Positions 6,571 through 9,215 of a stretch of 9,215 nucleotides of DNA are shown piece after piece (positions within the stretch are counted from its first letter, which is position 1; each line of letters opens with the position of its first letter). The DNA comes from an uncultured Flavobacteriales bacterium (GTDB taxonomy: Bacteria > Bacteroidota > Bacteroidia > Flavobacteriales > UBA7430): NCBI GenBank assembly GCA_913041775.1, contig CAJWJW010000046.1, positions 1-9,215 on the forward strand, read 5' to 3'. The notes beneath the pieces are model-generated. The model was not told where the DNA came from. It was given only the letters and a program-made list of their open reading frames with translations, and ran no database searches. Made by a program: the position numbers and the translations under genes.

Positions 6571-8001
6571 ATGCGCAGCATTATACATAAAGTTATCGAG
6601 CAATCTTCAACTACTCATTTAGTTGTTTTAGGAACACAAGATTCCGATTGGTCAAAGTTTGGTTTAAACGAGCAAGAGCTTAAGTTTGTTACCAATGAAT
6701 TGGCAAACGAACACTTATCCGTTTCTGTAAATCAGTACAGTCGAACTGTTTTTATTGAATGTTTTAAAGATCAGAAAACGGAAAGTCAAAGTCTTGAAAA
6801 AGCCAGAGAAAGAGGTGCTGTATTGGTAAAGAAAATCAATGCTTTAAAGCTAGAAGAGGTGGAACTTGTTTCTGCATCAGATAGCGATTTGTCTCTTTTT
6901 GTTGCAGAGGGTATGGCATTGGCCAATTACCAGTTTCTTAAGTATTTTACCGATGCGGCTAAAAAAGAAAATTCTTTAAAGTCTATTTCAGTTCAAGCTG
7001 AAGACGAGGCAATACAAGATTTAAATGCACTTGTTGGGGGTGCCTTACATGCTAGAGATTTGGTAAACGAACCTTTGTCTTTTCTTACTGCCGTAAAGTT
7101 TTCTGAAGAAATGGTACGCTTAGGTAAAGAGGCTGGATTTAAAGTTGATGTGCTACACAAAAAACAAATTGAATCCCTTAAAATGGGTGGTTTACTTGCA
7201 GTAAATCGTGGAGCTATTGAGCCTCCAACGTTTAATATACTTACACATAAACCCGAAAATGCTATTAATTCTAAACCTATTGTATTGGTAGGTAAAGGTA
7301 TTGTGTACGATACTGGTGGATTAAGTTTAAAACCCACAGCAAACTCTATGGATATCATGAAGTGTGATATGGGTGGAGGTGCTTCTGTAGTTGGGATTCT
7401 TTATGCTATCGCTATCGCTAACTTACCTATACATGTTGTTGGTTTAATTCCTGCAACAGAAAATCGCCCTGGGGGAAATGCTTATGCTCCAGGAGATGTA
7501 ATACATATGATGGACAATACCTCTGTAGAGGTTTTAAATACTGATGCTGAAGGACGTTTAGTTTTAGCTGACGCCTTGTGTTATGCTAAGAAATACGACC
7601 CAGAATTGGTGATTGATTTCGCTACCTTAACCGGTGCAGCTGTTAGAGCTATTGGTAAATTTGGAATCGTTGCAATGGGTACTGCCGGCGAAGACGTGCA
7701 AAAAGATTTAAACGAAAGTGGTTATTATACCTACGAACGTTTAGCGATGATGCCCTTTTGGGATGAGTACAAAGATTTGTTAAAGTCTGACATTGCAGAT
7801 ATGACAAACCTTGGTCCTGCAGAAGCTGGGCAAATTACTGCGGGTAAGTTCTTAGAACATTTTACTAGCTACCCCTGGATGCATTTAGATATTGCTGGTC
7901 CGGCCTTTCTTTCTGCAGACGACCATTATCGTTTAAAAGGTGGTACAGGTTCTGGTGTACGTATCTTGTTCGATTATTTATCAAAGAGAAGTAGCTGTTA
8001 A
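6571..8001 (+). CDS. Leucyl aminopeptidase, M17 family
   Basis: This is a two-metal aminopeptidase that removes N-terminal residues (often Leu) from peptides in the cytoplasm, normally as a hexamer. The 476-residue protein has a variable N-terminal domain (about 1-140) and a conserved catalytic domain. By alignment to E. coli PepA, the metal ligands are K242 and D247 in GKGIVYDTGG, D266 in MKCDMGGG, and D325 and E327 in the M17 signature NTDAEGRL (323-330). The catalytic residues are K254 in LSLKP and R329. One extra residue lies between K254 and D266 compared with E. coli. It is slightly shorter than E. coli PepA (about 503). There is no signal peptide. The ATG at 6571 follows an A-rich stretch without a Shine-Dalgarno motif. 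pdxA follows after 61 bp with no terminator between, so cotranscription is likely. Some M17 members prefer Cys-Gly or other dipeptides, so the exact substrate is uncertain and I give no symbol. Confidence 0.94.
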   Translation: MRSIIHKVIEQSSTTHLVVLGTQDSDWSKFGLNEQELKFVTNELANEHLSVSVNQYSRTVFIECFKDQKTESQSLEKARERGAVLVKKINALKLEEVELVSASDSDLSLFVAEGMALANYQFLKYFTDAAKKENSLKSISVQAEDEAIQDLNALVGGALHARDLVNEPLSFLTAVKFSEEMVRLGKEAGFKVDVLHKKQIESLKMGGLLAVNRGAIEPPTFNILTHKPENAINSKPIVLVGKGIVYDTGGLSLKPTANSMDIMKCDMGGGASVVGILYAIAIANLPIHVVGLIPATENRPGGNAYAPGDVIHMMDNTSVEVLNTDAEGRLVLADALCYAKKYDPELVIDFATLTGAAVRAIGKFGIVAMGTAGEDVQKDLNESGYYTYERLAMMPFWDEYKDLLKSDIADMTNLGPAEAGQITAGKFLEHFTSYPWMHLDIAGPAFLSADDHYRLKGGTGSGVRILFDYLSKRSSC

Positions 8002-8028
8002 TAGATTGATTTATGGATTGTGAATAGT

Positions 8029-8050
8029 CCAATTTTCAATTACCAATTTT
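8029..8050 (+). repeat. Short direct repeat CCAATTTT x2 between the peptidase gene and pdxA
   Basis: CCAATTTT occurs at 8029-8036 and 8043-8050 (period 14), with a CAATT between them (8037-8041). It may be a remnant of the short AT-rich tandem repeats common in Bacteroidota intergenic DNA, or a binding site before pdxA. No function is shown. Confidence 0.4.
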
Positions 8051-8062
8051 AACTTGTATAGC

Positions 8063-9154
8063 ATGAGAAACGAACAAGATCAAAACCCAAATAAAATACG
8101 ATTAGGTATTTCTGTGGGCGATATAAATGGAATAGGTTTAGAGGTGATTATGAAGACTTTTTCTGATAGTAGAATATTAGATTTATGTACTCCTGTAGTT
8201 TATGCATCTTCAAAATTTGCCATGGCGTATCAAAAGGCTATGGACATGAAGAACTTTAGCTTTAATTTTGTGCGTCCTAATGCTAAGTTGATGCCTAAAA
8301 AAGCAAATTTAATAAGTTGCTGGACTGAGGATGTGGAGTTGAATTTAGGGCAAGAGAAGCCCGAAGGTGGTTCTTATGCGTTAAAGTCCTTAATTGCGGC
8401 TGTAGAGGCTTTAAAGAAAGGAGAAGTAGACGCTTTAGTTACGGCACCAATTAATAAACATAATATTCAGTCAGAAGAATTTCAATTCCCAGGACATACA
8501 GAGTTCTTGGCAAAGGAATTTGAAGGTGGAGAAGCTTTGATGTTCATGGTCGCAGACTCTTTACGTGTCGGAGTTGTTACTGGACATATTCCAATAGGCG
8601 ATGTAGCTTCAACAATTTCTGATGAAAAGATTACCCATAAAATTGGGCAGATTTATAGTTCGCTTAAACAGGATTTTAATATCAGGAATCCTAAAATAGC
8701 AGTTTTAGGATTAAATCCACATAGTGGAGATAAAGGGGTTATTGGGAAAGAAGATGAAGAGGTGATTAGACCTGCGGTTAAAAAAGCCTTTGATTCTGGT
8801 AAGTTAGTTTACGGACCTTATTCTGCAGATGGTTTTTTTGCGAGCGATACTTATAAGCATTTCGATGCAGTTTTAGCAATGTACCACGATCAAGGATTAA
8901 TTCCTTTTAAAACACTTTCGTTTAATAGAGGAGTAAATTTTACAGCTGGATTGTCTATAGTAAGGACTTCACCAGATCATGGAACTGCTTACGATTTGGC
9001 AGGTAAAAACGAAGCGCAAGAATCTTCATTTAGAGAAGCTATTTATGTAGCCTGTAACTTGTATAAAAATAGATTGGAGTACAGTGAGTTAAATGAAAAC
9101 CCTTTAGCTGTTTCGCCTCAATCCAGTAAAAAATGGCATTCAAAGTCAAAATAA
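8063..9154 (+). CDS. pdxA: 4-hydroxythreonine-4-phosphate dehydrogenase PdxA
   Basis: PdxA oxidises 4-phosphohydroxy-L-threonine with NAD in the DXP-dependent route to pyridoxal 5'-phosphate. It is a cytoplasmic, metal-dependent dimer. I chose the ATG at 8063 (363 residues); an in-frame TTG at 8054 would add only three residues. The three metal histidines align with E. coli H166, H211 and H266 and keep the same spacing: H175 in VTGHIPIGD, H220 in GLNPHSGDKG and H275 in AMYHDQG. The substrate-binding GHTEF is at 144-148. Other family blocks are SVGDINGIGLEV (17-28), LVTAPINKHNI (125-135), GRG-like NRGVNFTAGL (288-297) and RTSPDHGTAYDLAGK (301-315). It is about 34 residues longer than the 329-residue E. 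coli protein, partly through a polar, Lys-rich C-terminal tail (about 340-363). It lies 61 bp after the peptidase gene on the same strand. The identity is secure. Confidence 0.96.
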   Translation: MRNEQDQNPNKIRLGISVGDINGIGLEVIMKTFSDSRILDLCTPVVYASSKFAMAYQKAMDMKNFSFNFVRPNAKLMPKKANLISCWTEDVELNLGQEKPEGGSYALKSLIAAVEALKKGEVDALVTAPINKHNIQSEEFQFPGHTEFLAKEFEGGEALMFMVADSLRVGVVTGHIPIGDVASTISDEKITHKIGQIYSSLKQDFNIRNPKIAVLGLNPHSGDKGVIGKEDEEVIRPAVKKAFDSGKLVYGPYSADGFFASDTYKHFDAVLAMYHDQGLIPFKTLSFNRGVNFTAGLSIVRTSPDHGTAYDLAGKNEAQESSFREAIYVACNLYKNRLEYSELNENPLAVSPQSSKKWHSKSK

Positions 9155-9172
9155 TCTCGTAAAGTTAAAATA

Positions 9173-9203
9173 TTGTGATTTTGACTTCGTAGTAATAGTT
9201 TTA
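9173..9203 (+). promoter_or_regulatory. Weak candidate promoter at the right edge
   Basis: TTG (9173-9175), a 20-nt spacer and TAGTTTTA (9196-9203, one mismatch to TAnnTTTG) resemble a Bacteroidota promoter that would serve a gene beyond the window. The 61 bases after pdxA show no reading frame and no terminator hairpin. Confidence 0.2.
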
Positions 9204-9215
9204 TTAACAAAAATT

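Noticed and set aside
6222..6622. Three overlapping short plus-strand frames across the mqnC 5' end and the peptidase start
   Set aside because: They overlap each other and conserved coding sequence on the other strand or in another frame, and have no recognisable product.
6993..7358. Minus-strand open frame of 121 codons inside the M17 peptidase gene
   Set aside because: It is antisense to a conserved catalytic region and has no domain signal.
8054..8062. TTG at 8054 as the pdxA start
   Set aside because: The ATG at 8063 is a better start and the three extra residues are not part of the conserved enzyme.

Overview
The window looks like chromosomal DNA from a member of the Bacteroidota, probably Flavobacteriia or a close relative. 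The evidence is AT-rich sequence, no Shine-Dalgarno motifs before the starts, several TAnnTTTG-type -7 promoter elements, signal peptides ending in an Ala/Gln-Gln junction, and a very large secreted protein ending in a type IX secretion (T9SS) 'gliding motility-associated' C-terminal domain. No phage, insertion sequence, CRISPR array, tRNA or rRNA is visible. Apart from the secreted pair on the left, the genes are housekeeping genes.

Layout: (1) 1-478, minus strand: the N-terminal third of lepA (elongation factor 4), cut by the window edge. (2) 479-610: a divergent intergenic region with a good Bacteroidota promoter facing right and two perfect inverted repeats. (3) 611-4537, plus strand: a two-gene unit with a 6-nt gap, made of a small secreted protein of unknown function and a 1164-residue modular cell-surface or adhesin-like protein. 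The large protein carries a SprB-like repeat, a CUB-like domain, a PKD-like domain, a P-domain, four Ig-like repeats and a type B T9SS sorting domain. (4) 4558-4592: a symmetric hairpin with A- and T-tracts that can end transcription from both sides. (5) 4669-6533, minus strand: mqnC then ribE in transcription order, encoding a futalosine-pathway menaquinone enzyme and riboflavin synthase. (6) 6571-9154, plus strand: a family M17 leucyl aminopeptidase and pdxA (pyridoxal phosphate synthesis). The final 61 bases hold only a weak promoter-like signal for a gene beyond the edge.

How the genes relate: the right half gathers cofactor genes (menaquinone, riboflavin, vitamin B6) around a cytosolic peptidase, with mqnC and the peptidase diverging from a 37-bp gap. 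The left half is an export unit whose large product should be moved through the outer membrane by T9SS machinery encoded elsewhere. I see no clearly new system. The part least explained by known families is the small secreted protein coupled to the modular surface protein, together with the inverted-repeat-rich divergent control region before it.
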